A stretch of 64,000 bases of DNA from Bacillaceae bacterium OF18-1A (GCA_027694045.1 JAQEWB010000002.1:124001-188000), one strand, 5' to 3'; shown: positions 1-9,279, counted from the stretch's first letter. The notes: a model not told the origin generated them from the letters alone. Made by a program: numbers and translations.

Positions 1-621
1 CTAATGGCTGGAGTCGATCGATTTGAAATCGAGATTCACGGAGTCGGAACGCATGCAGCTGTACCAGATGCTGGTGTAGACCCTATCGTTGCATCATCTC
101 AAATTGTTATGGCACTTCAAACAATTGTAAGCCGCAATATTAGTTCTGCTCATAATGCCGTTGTCAGTGTTACAAATATTCACTCAGGAAATACATGGAA
201 CGTTATTCCTGAAAGAGCAACATTAGAAGGAACAATTCGTACATTCCAAGCGGAAACACGTGAAAAGATACCCGTTTTAATGGAACGTATTATTAATGGT
301 ATTTCTGATGCACTAGGTGTAAAAACTGCATTTCGTTTTTATCCGGGGCCTCCCGCTGTTCATAATGATGCAAACCTTACTGACTTATGCACTCAAATTG
401 CAGAGGAAATGGCTCTAAATGTGATTACACCTACTCCTTCCATGGCTGGAGAGGATTTCTCCTTTTATCAACAAGAAATACCAGGTTCATTTGTCTTCAT
501 GGGAACAAGTGGCACACATGAGTGGCATCATCCTTCGTTCACTATCGATGAACAAGCATTACCTATCAGCGCAAAATATTTCGCCTTGCTAGCCGAAAGA
601 GCACTTAAGCAATTCTCATAA
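1..621 (+). CDS. M20-family amidohydrolase, C-terminal part (5' end outside window)
   Basis: The reading frame is open to the first base, so the true start lies upstream. The visible 206 residues hold the M20 dimerisation domain (from FEIEIHGVGTHAA) and the return to the catalytic domain, with SMAGEDFSFY and the closing THEWHHPSF segment carrying conserved acidic and metal-binding residues. This layout fits cytoplasmic N-acyl-amino-acid amidohydrolases of the YxeP/hippurate hydrolase type, which remove acyl groups from amino acids. The exact substrate cannot be read from this part. The gene converges on the ABC permease gene and ends at a shared terminator. Confidence 0.85.
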   Translation, partial: LMAGVDRFEIEIHGVGTHAAVPDAGVDPIVASSQIVMALQTIVSRNISSAHNAVVSVTNIHSGNTWNVIPERATLEGTIRTFQAETREKIPVLMERIINGISDALGVKTAFRFYPGPPAVHNDANLTDLCTQIAEEMALNVITPTPSMAGEDFSFYQQEIPGSFVFMGTSGTHEWHHPSFTIDEQALPISAKYFALLAERALKQFS

Positions 622-623
622 AA

Positions 624-659
624 AAAGCCGTTAAGGTATATTTCAACCTTAACGGCTTT
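624..659. terminator. Bidirectional intrinsic terminator
   Basis: A 13-bp stem (AAAGCCGTTAAGG with its complement) has A-tracts on the left and T on the right. It lies between the convergent amidohydrolase and ABC permease genes. Confidence 0.8.
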
Positions 660-664
660 CCTTA

Positions 665-1609
665 TTAAGTTAAATCACGTTTTAAAAATACAGTATAGGA
701 AACACCTAAAAATACAAGTAAATAAAGTAGTAACATACATGAAGCAAACGGGAATGTTACTCCATCAATAAAACTTCCACTCTCTAAAATACCATATAAA
801 TTTGTGTTTGCTGGTAATAGAAATTTTGCCCATTCATATCTAGACGCTGGAAGTAATGCAATATTTCCTGATAAAGCAAGAAATAGCGAAATACCAATCG
901 CGCCTCCACTAGATCTTGTTAAGACTGAAATCATAAATGCAAATGCCGCGTATACAAGAGTTGGCACCCAAGATAAAATGTAATACTTGCTTGCTTCCAC
1001 TAAAATATTTTGTTTTATAATATTTCCATCTTGGAAAACAAACTCACTCCATGCAGGCTGTTGAAATTTATAAATAACAAGTCCACTTAAAACAGAGAAA
1101 ATCATATTAAATATAAACAGTAAAGCGGCAAATATAACGATTGCTAAAAATTTTGCCGTTAATATTTTAAATCTACTCGCCGGGCGAATCGTTAAAAATT
1201 TATATGTTCCCCAGCTATATTCATTCGCAAAAATTGTACTCGCATACACGAGGATAAATGGAAGCAAAATTGGAAATACGATAAAACCTGTATCCCTCAT
1301 GAAAGAAAGCGGAGAACTACTTGCCGGTGCAATATCTGTATCTAAATGTTTCATTTTCAACTGATATTCTTTTACAAGCTCGTCCCCTGATCTCTCTGCT
1401 AAAATATCCTCTTTTTTCATACCTAGTTTTTTCTCAATTTCTACAGTTCGCTCAGTATAATCCGCTTTCCACTCTTTTGTTTCCGGCTCTAAATACTTTA
1501 CCGTAACCCATCCTAATCCAATTATTAATACTGCAATAACTGCAAAAGGAATAATCGTTCTTTTTCGCTTAAATATTTTATACAGCTCGTTATACACTAA
1601 ATTAAACAA
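665..1609 (-). CDS. ABC-2 type transporter permease
   Basis: A 314-residue membrane protein. It has one N-terminal membrane segment (about 20-40), a long charged extracytoplasmic loop, then about five hydrophobic helices, the usual plan of ABC-2 permeases paired with BcrA-type ATPases. The start overlaps the stop of the upstream ATPase gene by 8 bases, so the two are translationally coupled and form one exporter. Family members export antimicrobial peptides or other hydrophobic compounds; the substrate here is unknown. Confidence 0.85.
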   Translation of the reverse strand: MFNLVYNELYKIFKRKRTIIPFAVIAVLIIGLGWVTVKYLEPETKEWKADYTERTVEIEKKLGMKKEDILAERSGDELVKEYQLKMKHLDTDIAPASSSPLSFMRDTGFIVFPILLPFILVYASTIFANEYSWGTYKFLTIRPASRFKILTAKFLAIVIFAALLFIFNMIFSVLSGLVIYKFQQPAWSEFVFQDGNIIKQNILVEASKYYILSWVPTLVYAAFAFMISVLTRSSGGAIGISLFLALSGNIALLPASRYEWAKFLLPANTNLYGILESGSFIDGVTFPFASCMLLLYLLVFLGVSYTVFLKRDLT

Positions 1610-2513
1610 TATCTTTTCCCCCTGTTAATTCTAAAAATTGCTCTTCTAACGTTTTTCTTTCTTCGTATACACGATATACTTGAATTTCTTTATCAAGCAA
1701 TGTACGAATAACATTTGGGATTTCTTCATCTTTTACATTAATAATCAATTCATTATCTTTTACTAAAACATCATATTCTAACATTTCAGCCGCTTTGTTC
1801 GCATCATCTACACGTATACGAATCGTCTCCATCTCTTCACTTTGACTTTGCTGAATATTTTGCGTCGCAACATATTCTCCATGTTGAATAATGATAACTC
1901 TATCACACATTAATTCAACTTCTGAAAGCAAGTGACTAGATACAAGTACCGCTTTTCCTTGTTCATGTGCAATTTTCTTTATGTACATTCTCATTTCATG
2001 TATTCCACTAGGATCTAGCCCATTCGTAGGCTCATCTAGTATTAATACATCTGGATTATGAATAAGTGCCTGAGCAATCCCTAAACGTTGTCTCATACCG
2101 AGTGAATATGCTTTTACTTTACGATGAATTACTTGTCCCATACCTAATAATTTCACTACTTCATCGATACGTTCTTCAGTCACATTACCATTCATTCGTC
2201 CGAAATATGTTAAATTTTCATAGCCGCTCAAAAAAGGATAAAATTCTGGCGTCTCAATTACAGCACCAATCTTCGCAGCGGTATTTTCAAATTGCTGTTT
2301 TACAGATTGACCGTCAATCCAAACTTCACCTTCTGTCATACGGATCATACCGACCATCATTCTCATTAAAGTCGTTTTCCCAGCACCATTTGGTCCGAGC
2401 AAACCAACGACTTCACCTTTTTTCACTTCAAAGCTAATATTTTCTACAAGCGTTTTTGAACCGATTCGCTTCGTTAACCGATCAACCTTTACAATTGATT
2501 CTTTATTTGTCAT
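1602..2513 (-). CDS. ABC transporter ATP-binding protein (BcrA type)
   Basis: 303 residues. It has Walker A (GPNGAGKTT), a signature-like YSLGMRQRLGIAQAL and Walker B (DVLILDEPTNGLDP), followed by a C-terminal extension of about 90 residues typical of BcrA/CcmA-like exporter ATPases. The start at 2513 (MTNKESIVKV) is chosen because a GAAAGG site lies just upstream; the longer open frame to 2597 adds 28 poorly conserved residues without a ribosome site. It energises the permease whose start overlaps its end. Confidence 0.88.
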   Translation of the reverse strand: MTNKESIVKVDRLTKRIGSKTLVENISFEVKKGEVVGLLGPNGAGKTTLMRMMVGMIRMTEGEVWIDGQSVKQQFENTAAKIGAVIETPEFYPFLSGYENLTYFGRMNGNVTEERIDEVVKLLGMGQVIHRKVKAYSLGMRQRLGIAQALIHNPDVLILDEPTNGLDPSGIHEMRMYIKKIAHEQGKAVLVSSHLLSEVELMCDRVIIIQHGEYVATQNIQQSQSEEMETIRIRVDDANKAAEMLEYDVLVKDNELIINVKDEEIPNVIRTLLDKEIQVYRVYEERKTLEEQFLELTGGKDIV

Positions 2514-2587
2514 TCTATACAACCTTTCTTTCCCAGTCTTTGTCAGGTCTTTACACTGTAACATGATTATTTTGGTGTGTAAAATAG

Positions 2588-2616
2588 AAAAAGGCATGAA
2601 TTCTCATGCCTTTTTC
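2588..2616 (-). terminator. Intrinsic terminator
   Basis: The hairpin GGCATGA-N4-TCATGCC flanked by A and T runs overlaps the last codons of the permease-like gene and ends its transcript before the ABC exporter genes. Confidence 0.7.
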
Positions 2617-3179
2617 TTAAAACGAAACGGATTTTCATTTTTTAAACGTTGAATAAATCGACAACATTGTACCATCGATAATAACACAACAACTATCATA
2701 ATAATACTAACCATTACTATTGCATATATTGTAATTGGTGCACTATTTATCCCTTGTATCCCTGCTATTTTCATAAAAATAATCGTGAATAATTTCAAAA
2801 ATAACATCCCATGAACTAATCCAAAAATAAAGGCTACTCCATAAACGAATAATTGCTCCTGACATAATAAACACAGTATTTCATTTCTTGTCATATTCTC
2901 TGCTACAAAAGATTTAAATTCTTCTTTCCTCACTTGTAAAAAAGAATGCGTCATTTTATATGTGATAAAAACACATGTAAAAACGAATACAATAAACATA
3001 GTATAAAAACACAATTGAAATAAAAACGTATGCCCTACTGCTCTCATAACTCCTTCATTAAATTGTAGTGATATCATAAAAAACAAAACCATCGTACTCA
3101 TAGCAATCCACGCAAATTGCTTCATCCTTTTGGTAGCAAATATTCTTATATTTTTTCTCGCTAACCGACATAAAGACAT
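2604..3179 (-). CDS. Truncated FtsX/BceB-like permease fragment
   Basis: 191 residues with about four hydrophobic helices. The N-terminus (SLCRLARKNIRIF), the FNEGVMRAVGH region and the motif MTRNEILCLLCQEQLF resemble the first half of BceB/YxdM-type FtsX permeases, where a GMTRGKIFRM-like helix is followed by a second membrane pair. BceB proteins are about 650 residues, so this is either a short stand-alone derivative or a remnant. No BceA-like ATPase lies next to it; the next gene downstream belongs to another ABC class. It has its own terminator. Confidence 0.5.
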   Translation of the reverse strand: MSLCRLARKNIRIFATKRMKQFAWIAMSTMVLFFMISLQFNEGVMRAVGHTFLFQLCFYTMFIVFVFTCVFITYKMTHSFLQVRKEEFKSFVAENMTRNEILCLLCQEQLFVYGVAFIFGLVHGMLFLKLFTIIFMKIAGIQGINSAPITIYAIVMVSIIMIVVVLLSMVQCCRFIQRLKNENPFRFKKKA

Positions 3180-3343
3180 AACTCTCTTCCCCTACCTCAC
3201 TTCATAACATGCGCATTCTATACTACTAGTGTATAAAAATATGACATTACAAACATCGCACTACAATCGGAATCTCTTCTAAGTCTTTAGTCCTAGAAAA
3301 ATAAACCGAATTCAAAATATAATTATAAAAAGGAGCGGATTAC

Positions 3344-3943
3344 ATGCGTATAAAATCACTATTTATCTTATTTTTACTATTTCTCACAAACTGTAGCCCA
3401 CTTAAGACCAATGAACATGCCATTGTTGAGCCATACAAATTAACAAAAGAACAATCTTCTATTTTACAAATGACTCCTTTTCAAGAAGGAAATAGCATGT
3501 TTTATAGTGTTACACTTAAAAATGAAAAAGATGAAATAAACGCTACAATTGATTATTATCAAAACGGTAAAAAAACAAACGAAATTGCTAATATAGCTAC
3601 CTCACATTTTTCAAAAAAGAAAGTAAAGCTTTCTTTTTTACCACCACATTTCCAATTCGATAAAGATATACAAAAGCAAAAACATTGGTATGTTACTATT
3701 GAAGGTATTTCAATGCTCGTTCCTGAAGAATTACCTCCAAGTGTAAACAGCTCTGCATCTACCACGATTCAATCTGCTATAAACTTAAAATACAATCAAA
3801 AAACGCCTTTAGCCGCTATAATAAAAACAAATAAAGAAACCGTAAGAGTACCAATGCTTGAAGAAAAAAACGCTATTGATCAATTATTACAAGAAAATGA
3901 ACATGTTTATCTCTTTAGTATAGAACTTAAAAAAGAACACTAA
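3344..3943 (+). CDS. Putative lipoprotein of unknown function
   Basis: 199 residues starting with a lipoprotein signal (MRIKSLFILFLLFLTNC), with the lipobox Cys at position 17. An AAAAGGAGCG ribosome site precedes ATG. The rest is hydrophilic and Lys-rich with no domain I recognise. It is expected to be anchored on the outer face of the membrane. It is monocistronic and converges on the LysR gene. Confidence 0.7.
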   Translation: MRIKSLFILFLLFLTNCSPLKTNEHAIVEPYKLTKEQSSILQMTPFQEGNSMFYSVTLKNEKDEINATIDYYQNGKKTNEIANIATSHFSKKKVKLSFLPPHFQFDKDIQKQKHWYVTIEGISMLVPEELPPSVNSSASTTIQSAINLKYNQKTPLAAIIKTNKETVRVPMLEEKNAIDQLLQENEHVYLFSIELKKEH

Positions 3944-3978
3944 AGTGGAAATGCAATATAATCGCATTTCCACTTTAG
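3940..3978. terminator. Bidirectional intrinsic terminator
   Basis: A 15-bp perfect stem CTAAAGTGGAAATGC with its complement. The T-run is best on the minus strand. It separates the lipoprotein gene from the LysR regulator gene. Confidence 0.75.
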
Positions 3979-4006
3979 TGTTTAATGAGGTGTACTTTTT
4001 AACAAC

Positions 4007-4912
4007 TTAATTAATCTCATCCTCAACTTCTATTCTTTTCTTCTCTCTTGCAATTTTTAAAAACTCTAAAAGCTCTGGATTGCTATTCATTTTTTTGTAA
4101 GCTACCGACATTTCTGCAACAAAATTAGAATCACATAACTCTTTATATACAACTTCTGTTTTATATAATTTATTTGCTGATACAGGTATTACTGTAATCC
4201 CAATCCCTGCTGCTACAAGTCCCATAACGGTTTGATACTCCGTTGCTTCTTGTACGATACGTGGACTAAATCCAACTTCTCGGCAAAGCGATAAAATTGT
4301 ATCATACAACGCCGGCCACACTGGTCTCGTAATAAATACAAACGGTTCATCTCGTAAATCTTCGATATGTATTTCATCCTTTTCAGCAAGTGGATGCGCC
4401 TTTGGTAAACATAACGTACACGAAAGCTTTTGAATTGGTTCTAACTCTAGTAATTGCGTTGGAATTGGTGGTCGTAAAAATCCAATATCAATCCGATTAT
4501 CATGAAGCGCATTCACTTGATCTGGTGTTGACAACTCATGCAAAGCAACAGACACTCTCGGAAATTTTTTTCTATACTCCCTAACGATAGACGGTAAAAT
4601 ATCATATATCGCTGCACCTACAAAACCAATTGAAAGTGATCCCACTTCTCCCCTTTGAGCACTTTGTGCAATCTCTACTGCTTTTTCAATTTGTTCAAAC
4701 GCTTTTTTTACTTCTTTTAAAAACATTTCTCCCGCTTCTGTTAATTCAACTTTTCTCTTCGTTCTTGAAAATAACATAACTCCCATTTCTTTTTCTAATT
4801 GCTGAATTTGTTGACTAAGCGGTGGTTGTGTCATTTGTAAACGAGCTGCCGCTCGTCCAAAGTGTAACTCTTCTGCCACTACAACAAAGTATTGTAAATG
4901 CCGTAATTCCAT
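4007..4912 (-). CDS. cidR: LysR-family regulator of the cid operon
   Basis: 301 residues: an N-terminal winged helix-turn-helix (MELRHLQYFVVVAEELHFGR, then AARLQMTQPPLSQQIQQLE) and a two-lobed effector domain. It is transcribed divergently from cidA-cidB, the arrangement of CidR, which activates cidAB in response to acetate and overflow metabolism in Staphylococcus and Bacillus. The start at 4912 has a GGAAAAGGGTG ribosome site; a longer frame to 4936 adds only eight basic residues. The function is assigned from family and position. Confidence 0.8.
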   Translation of the reverse strand: MELRHLQYFVVVAEELHFGRAAARLQMTQPPLSQQIQQLEKEMGVMLFSRTKRKVELTEAGEMFLKEVKKAFEQIEKAVEIAQSAQRGEVGSLSIGFVGAAIYDILPSIVREYRKKFPRVSVALHELSTPDQVNALHDNRIDIGFLRPPIPTQLLELEPIQKLSCTLCLPKAHPLAEKDEIHIEDLRDEPFVFITRPVWPALYDTILSLCREVGFSPRIVQEATEYQTVMGLVAAGIGITVIPVSANKLYKTEVVYKELCDSNFVAEMSVAYKKMNSNPELLEFLKIAREKKRIEVEDEIN

Positions 4913-5059
4913 TTTGGACACCCTTTTCCTCTTCAATTAATATGTATAATAAATTAATACCATACAATTTATATATTAGACAAATATTTTAAATGAACGT
5001 ATAGTAGAAATTGTTAATTATTTTTACATTTTTTATGTAAAGAAAGAGGTGTTTACTGT

Positions 5060-5425
5060 ATGAAATGGTGGAAATTAAGCGGCCAAATTTTATTATTGTT
5101 TTGTTTCGCTTGGACAGGTGAATGGATCGCAAAACAGGCACACCTCCCAGTTCCAGGAAGTATAATCGGGATCTTCTTGTTATTAATATCATTAAAATTT
5201 AACCTAGTTAAAAAAGAATGGATACAAGATGGCGCTGACTTTTTGTTAAAAGAACTTATTTTATTTTTCATTCCTTCCGCAGTCGCTGTCATACGCTACA
5301 AAGATACACTATCACAATATGGAATCGATCTCATTTTGATTATTATGATTAGTACACTTTGCGTTACTCTCGTTACAGGACTGTTAACAGAATTGCTAGT
5401 AAAGCGGAAAGGATCAGTACAATGA
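5060..5425 (+). CDS. cidA: CidA/LrgA holin-like protein
   Basis: 121 residues with four membrane segments and the LrgA-family signatures [13 protein letters not shown] and [12 protein letters not shown]. Family members form small membrane oligomers linked to murein hydrolase control, cell death or pyruvate/metabolite transport. The stop codon overlaps the cidB start as ATGA, so translation is coupled. The ribosome site is AAAGAGGTG. Confidence 0.88.
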   Translation: MKWWKLSGQILLLFCFAWTGEWIAKQAHLPVPGSIIGIFLLLISLKFNLVKKEWIQDGADFLLKELILFFIPSAVAVIRYKDTLSQYGIDLILIIMISTLCVTLVTGLLTELLVKRKGSVQ

Positions 5426-6099
5426 TTGGCTTCCTTTGTTTATTATTAACATTATTCACATATTGGATATCGAAGAAAATGTATCAACGATGGAATTGGA
5501 GCTTACTTTCTCCTCTTCTTGTATGCCCAATCATTTTAATTGCTTTATTACTCGTGCTAGACACACCTTATGAAACATATGAAACAGGTGGTCAATGGCT
5601 AACAGAATTATTAAAACCTGCAACGGTTGCTTTCGCATGGCCAATCTATAAATATTTTGATTTATTGAAGAAACACGGAACTGCTATTTTAATTAACGTT
5701 ATTGTCGGTTCTTTTCTATCGGTTATCACTTCAGCACTACTAGCTAATTTTTTCCAAATCGACTCATCAATAGAACAGAGTTTAGCACCGCACATTGTAA
5801 CGACACCTATTGCAATGGCTATTTCAGAAATGATTGGCGGCATGTCACAATTAACAGCAGTTTTCGTCGTATTAACTGCCTTAACTGGGGCATTACTTGG
5901 CCCAACTCTCATACGTGTATGCCGCATTAAAACAGCACTCGCAAAAGGTATAATGCTAGGTACTAGCGCGAACGGAACTGGTACATCAAAAGCATTCGAA
6001 ATCGGTCCTGTTGAAGGAACTATTGCTAGCTTATCCATGCTTTTAACAGCAGGAGCTAGTTTAGTTATCGTTCCGCTTTTCTTATCTTGGTTCCATTAA
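5422..6099 (+). CDS. cidB: CidB/LrgB membrane protein
   Basis: 225 residues, about six to seven membrane helices, with family motifs [14 protein letters not shown] and [18 protein letters not shown] residues near the end. The start (MIGFLCLLL) is set by the ATGA overlap with cidA and a GCGGAAAGGATC ribosome site; the open frame upstream only runs through cidA. It works with CidA as a two-part membrane system controlled by the divergent LysR regulator. Confidence 0.88.
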   Translation: MIGFLCLLLTLFTYWISKKMYQRWNWSLLSPLLVCPIILIALLLVLDTPYETYETGGQWLTELLKPATVAFAWPIYKYFDLLKKHGTAILINVIVGSFLSVITSALLANFFQIDSSIEQSLAPHIVTTPIAMAISEMIGGMSQLTAVFVVLTALTGALLGPTLIRVCRIKTALAKGIMLGTSANGTGTSKAFEIGPVEGTIASLSMLLTAGASLVIVPLFLSWFH

Positions 6100-6128
6100 A
6101 AAGCAAGTATTTACATACTTGCTTTTTT
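6099..6128. terminator. Bidirectional intrinsic terminator
   Basis: The stem AAAAGCAAGTA/TACTTGCTTTT is followed by a T-run. It lies between the convergent cidB and NUDIX genes. Confidence 0.8.
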
Positions 6129-6524
6129 ATTTATATATTGGCATATTAGTTCATAATCCTCAGGAAAAGCTAAAGGTAACTTTTTAACTTCATGTATTCC
6201 TTTCCAATCAATTTCATGTATTAATTCATCAGGATCTTGAATTTTCATATTACCGCCTATTTGTTTAACAAAATAATAATGGACGTACACAGGAACCCCA
6301 TATGTAATACCTTCTTTTTCGTATATCTTCTTTACAATTTCCACATTATAGCCTGTTTCTTCCCAAACTTCCCGAATACAACATTCTTCTAACGTTTCTC
6401 CTTTTTCAAGCCCTCCACTTGGAACAGTCCACCTTCTCTCTTCTCCCTCTTTTCCTTGCAGTACCATTAACACTTCATTTTTTTCATTCACACATATAGC
6501 TGCCGTACCTATCCATCTCTTCAT
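6111..6524 (-). CDS. NUDIX hydrolase
   Basis: 137 residues with a perfect NUDIX box, GGLEKGETLEE followed by REVWEETGY (G-x5-E-x7-REUxEExGU), at about 37-59. It hydrolyses a nucleoside diphosphate linked to another group; the substrate is unknown. The start at 6524 (MKRWIG) is chosen because AGGAGGG lies six bases upstream, whereas the ATG at 6530 abuts that site and the frame to 6593 lacks one. Confidence 0.85.
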   Translation of the reverse strand: MKRWIGTAAICVNEKNEVLMVLQGKEGEERRWTVPSGGLEKGETLEECCIREVWEETGYNVEIVKKIYEKEGITYGVPVYVHYYFVKQIGGNMKIQDPDELIHEIDWKGIHEVKKLPLAFPEDYELICQYINKKASM

Positions 6525-6665
6525 AGACATCCCTCCTCTACTAAAATTCGCCTTCTTTTTTATTTCTTCCTTGAAAAAAGAGGAAAAAAACAAAACGATG
6601 ACGAAAAACTACATCAACTTCATAGGCAGTCCCTTCTTAGAAATGAAAAACGGAAGGATGAAAAT

Positions 6666-6866
6666 ATGATTTCTAAATATGTTGTGGAATGTGTCTTTTG
6701 TGAAGAAAATCGAAATCCTCGCCAAGCTATTGTTACCGTTCCTGCCACTACCCAGCTACTAGCAATTGAAAAGGTGCGTGCGGAATGTAAACGTCGTTTC
6801 GGAAAAGCTTTATTATTACAAACAGAGATTAAAGAAGAAATTGTATTTGAACAAAAAGAAAGCTGA
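6666..6866 (+). CDS. Small hypothetical protein
   Basis: 66 residues, preceded by GGAAGGATG and followed immediately by an intrinsic terminator, which supports it as a real gene. It begins MISKYVVECVFCEENRNP with a CxFC pair and is soluble and charged. I do not recognise the family. Confidence 0.6.
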   Translation: MISKYVVECVFCEENRNPRQAIVTVPATTQLLAIEKVRAECKRRFGKALLLQTEIKEEIVFEQKES

Positions 6867-6887
6867 CCGTCATTGGCCAGCTTTCTT
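6856..6887 (+). terminator. Intrinsic terminator
   Basis: The hairpin AAGAAAGCTG...CAGCTTTCTT overlaps the last codons of the 66-aa gene. Confidence 0.7.
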
Positions 6888-7210
6888 ATCCGATCATATT
6901 TTCACATGAAGATTAGGGGCATCCTCTTTAAGGATCGGGATTTTCCCATTATGTACGTTCCATAATGGTCATCGAACAATATATTTCTATGCAATTAAAT
7001 ATTGAATAGAATAGGGCAAAACTTGTTCGCATTTTTAGAAAAGGGATAGGGATATAATTCAAGTAGTACTTCGAATACTCGAACTTTACACTCATAATAT
7101 TAAAACAAATCCTTTTATATGGGAAATATGAATTACTTACATAATTCATTCGTAAAATATATTAATAGTTTTCTATATTATCTTTATTCCATCAATATCA
7201 TATAAAAAAT

Positions 7211-7317
7211 AAAGTGAAACTTTAATCAGTGAGGGTTTTGTTCATCCCCCACCTACTTTCTTTGCTTTCGCTGAAATTTGAGGTGGGGTCTTACTGCCCG
7301 GCGAATAGCGGGATAAA
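7211..7317 (+). repeat. Dispersed intergenic repeat, copy A
   Basis: It begins AAAGTGAAACTTTAATCAGT and ends TTACTGCCCGGCGAATAGCG followed by GGATAAA. The same two ends recur at 26859-26970 and 59058-59110, and the right part at 11061-11158. Placement between genes and variable middles fit the short interspersed (bcr-type) repeats known from the B. cereus group; the subfamily is not assigned. Confidence 0.7.
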
Positions 7318-7345
7318 AAGCACTCGCAACAGCGAATGCTTTTTC
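7315..7345 (-). terminator. Intrinsic terminator of the amidase gene
   Basis: AAAAAGCACTCGC pairs with GCGAATGCTTTTT with one mismatch, immediately after the amidase stop codon and abutting the repeat. Confidence 0.7.
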
Positions 7346-7346
7346 A

Positions 7347-9074
7347 CTATTTACTCTCTATTACTTTTAACATTCTATTAATAAATGCTGCCGATTCACC
7401 ACGCGTTGCAGAACCTTTTGGCATAAATTCATTATTCTCATTTCCTTTTACAATGCCTAGGCCATAAACACGTTGTACAGCTTGTTTATCATATGCTAAG
7501 TCTTGATCTGAGAATGGAAGTGGAACTAAGTTCCCTTTAATTTTTTTATATTGCAGTACACGGTCAAGCATGATAACAGCTTCATCTCTTTTAATCGTGT
7601 CATTTGGAGCAAATGTCCCATTTCCTCTACCACTTATAATTCCTGCACTTGCTGCACGATTGATACCATCTATTAGCGAAGAATGTACTGTATTTAAATC
7701 ATTAAAATTCGATGTCCCCTCTGGTAATTGCAGTGATCTTGAAATTAAATTCGCGAATTCACCACGTGTTACAAGGCGCTCTGGCCAATAAGAACCATTT
7801 CCATCTCCAACCATAATACCTCGTTTATCTAATTCACGAATATCCGCCTCATACCAACCGCCTGTTATATCATCTTTATGATTCGCATCATAATAAGCTT
7901 TTGTTCCTTGTAAGAATGGTTCCCATGCATTATTTTTAATCATAATGGCCGGGCAATTCTTCCCACTCCAAAATTGATGCTTTTTCACATTTTCTAAAGG
8001 AACATTTAGCTCTCCCATTAAATAAGCCGCTAATTTGCGAGCATTTTCAACAGCTTTATTATAGTCACCATCTTCGTTGACAGCAATTTCAATCGCAATC
8101 GATTCTCTATTCCCTGTTCCCTCTGCTCCATCTCCAGCATGCCATCCATTTTCATTTAATGGAAGGTGTTGATAAATTTCCTTATCGTCTACTGTAAAAT
8201 GCCAAGACGCAGAACGATCTGTCGTTCCGGTTGCTTGGTCATATAAATATAGTGCGTGGTTTCTAGCATTTGCACCAATACTGTAATTATCCGTCTCATG
8301 AATCGTAATATACTTCGGCTTCATCGCATAGCCTGGACGAATATTTTCATTTCCCTTTGGCACAATCATTTCTTTTAAAGGTACACCATAAATATCCATT
8401 GTTTTTTCTTCTATCGGCGCAGCATACATAACCGCTGCACTTTTTACACGGGCTGATGTTGTACCTTGAACAAGTGAAGCTTTTGTCCCTTCAAATTTTG
8501 CTGAAGGTGAATAAATCCACTTCGCCTCATTATTTATTTTCACTTGAAACCATTCTCCTGCTTGTCCAATTACTTGAATCGTTTGCGGCTCCAGCATATT
8601 TACTTCTTTATACGAAGTAAACGGTTCAGAATATATATTGGTTTCTTCATTAATGACTAGCTTTTCACTTGATAAAGGATAAATCTCTTTAACCTCTACA
8701 TTCCCTTCGCTATTTTGTATCCAACCAGTCCCAGACGAAGTTCGAATGTAGTAAGCGTTTCCTTTTCTCTTCTCAGCTTTTACAACTTCATTCGAAATAT
8801 GAACCCCTGTCTCTTTTTGAAGATTACTAGAATCATATACAGGTACTTCTTTTACTATATGTATAAGAAACTCACCTTGCACTTCATTGTTAATTTCTTT
8901 ATTTTCTCCGCGACCATCTTCATCTTTCATATGATTTTCAATACTTTTTAAAGCTTGTTCATCAGGTGAAACTACAACGGTTTTTTCTAGTTCTTGAGCA
9001 TAGGAAAAACTTGGAATCGTTACCATACCAAATACAATTGATGTAGCTAAAACATTATAAAATCTTTTTTTCAT
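7347..9074 (-). CDS. S-layer-anchored N-acetylmuramoyl-L-alanine amidase
   Basis: 575 residues, exported: a signal peptide (MKKRFYNVLATSIVFG to SFSYA), two SH3b-like domains (about 60-215), an Amidase_2 zinc domain (about 240-395; YITIHETDN, NGWHAGDG, HQFWSGKNCPA give the His and Cys ligands and the nearby acidic residue), then three SLH repeats (about 405-575) that bind pyruvylated wall polymer. It cleaves the muramoyl-alanine bond in peptidoglycan while held at the S-layer level. The start is uncertain: ATG at 9074 or 9077 fits the signal peptide but has no good ribosome site, while a strong GAGGAGGGG lies about 45 bases upstream beside an in-frame TTG (9131). Confidence 0.9.
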   Translation of the reverse strand: MKKRFYNVLATSIVFGMVTIPSFSYAQELEKTVVVSPDEQALKSIENHMKDEDGRGENKEINNEVQGEFLIHIVKEVPVYDSSNLQKETGVHISNEVVKAEKRKGNAYYIRTSSGTGWIQNSEGNVEVKEIYPLSSEKLVINEETNIYSEPFTSYKEVNMLEPQTIQVIGQAGEWFQVKINNEAKWIYSPSAKFEGTKASLVQGTTSARVKSAAVMYAAPIEEKTMDIYGVPLKEMIVPKGNENIRPGYAMKPKYITIHETDNYSIGANARNHALYLYDQATGTTDRSASWHFTVDDKEIYQHLPLNENGWHAGDGAEGTGNRESIAIEIAVNEDGDYNKAVENARKLAAYLMGELNVPLENVKKHQFWSGKNCPAIMIKNNAWEPFLQGTKAYYDANHKDDITGGWYEADIRELDKRGIMVGDGNGSYWPERLVTRGEFANLISRSLQLPEGTSNFNDLNTVHSSLIDGINRAASAGIISGRGNGTFAPNDTIKRDEAVIMLDRVLQYKKIKGNLVPLPFSDQDLAYDKQAVQRVYGLGIVKGNENNEFMPKGSATRGESAAFINRMLKVIESK

Positions 9075-9251
9075 CATAATAATTAACACGCCAATAATGA
9101 GGTTCGTGTTAAATTTCCCCTCCTCAACCAAAATATAGGTTATTTAGTAAACTATTAATCAACCTAATCATTTACAATATAACAGACTCTTTCCGATTCG
9201 TATAGATAGGAATGACTACTATTTGCCTACATTTACTATATTGGAATATAA

Positions 9252-9278
9252 AAAAGAAGCTATAATATATAGCTTCTT
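9252..9278 (-). terminator. Intrinsic terminator
   Basis: The stem AAGAAGCTATA/TATAGCTTCTT lies directly after the stop of the small membrane protein gene. Confidence 0.6.
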
Positions 9279-9279
9279 C

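Larger units (their letters stand above)
6888..7346. other. Intergenic region, 460 bases
   Basis: No supported gene. It holds a small palindrome (CCATTATG/CATAATGG, 6947-6968), an AT-rich stretch, one copy of the dispersed repeat (7211-7317) and the amidase terminator. A 66-codon open frame on the minus strand lacks a ribosome site. Confidence 0.6.

Noticed and set aside
6949..7149. 66-codon minus-strand ORF in the intergenic region before the amidase
   Set aside because: No ribosome site, AT-rich composition, no terminator and no recognisable sequence.
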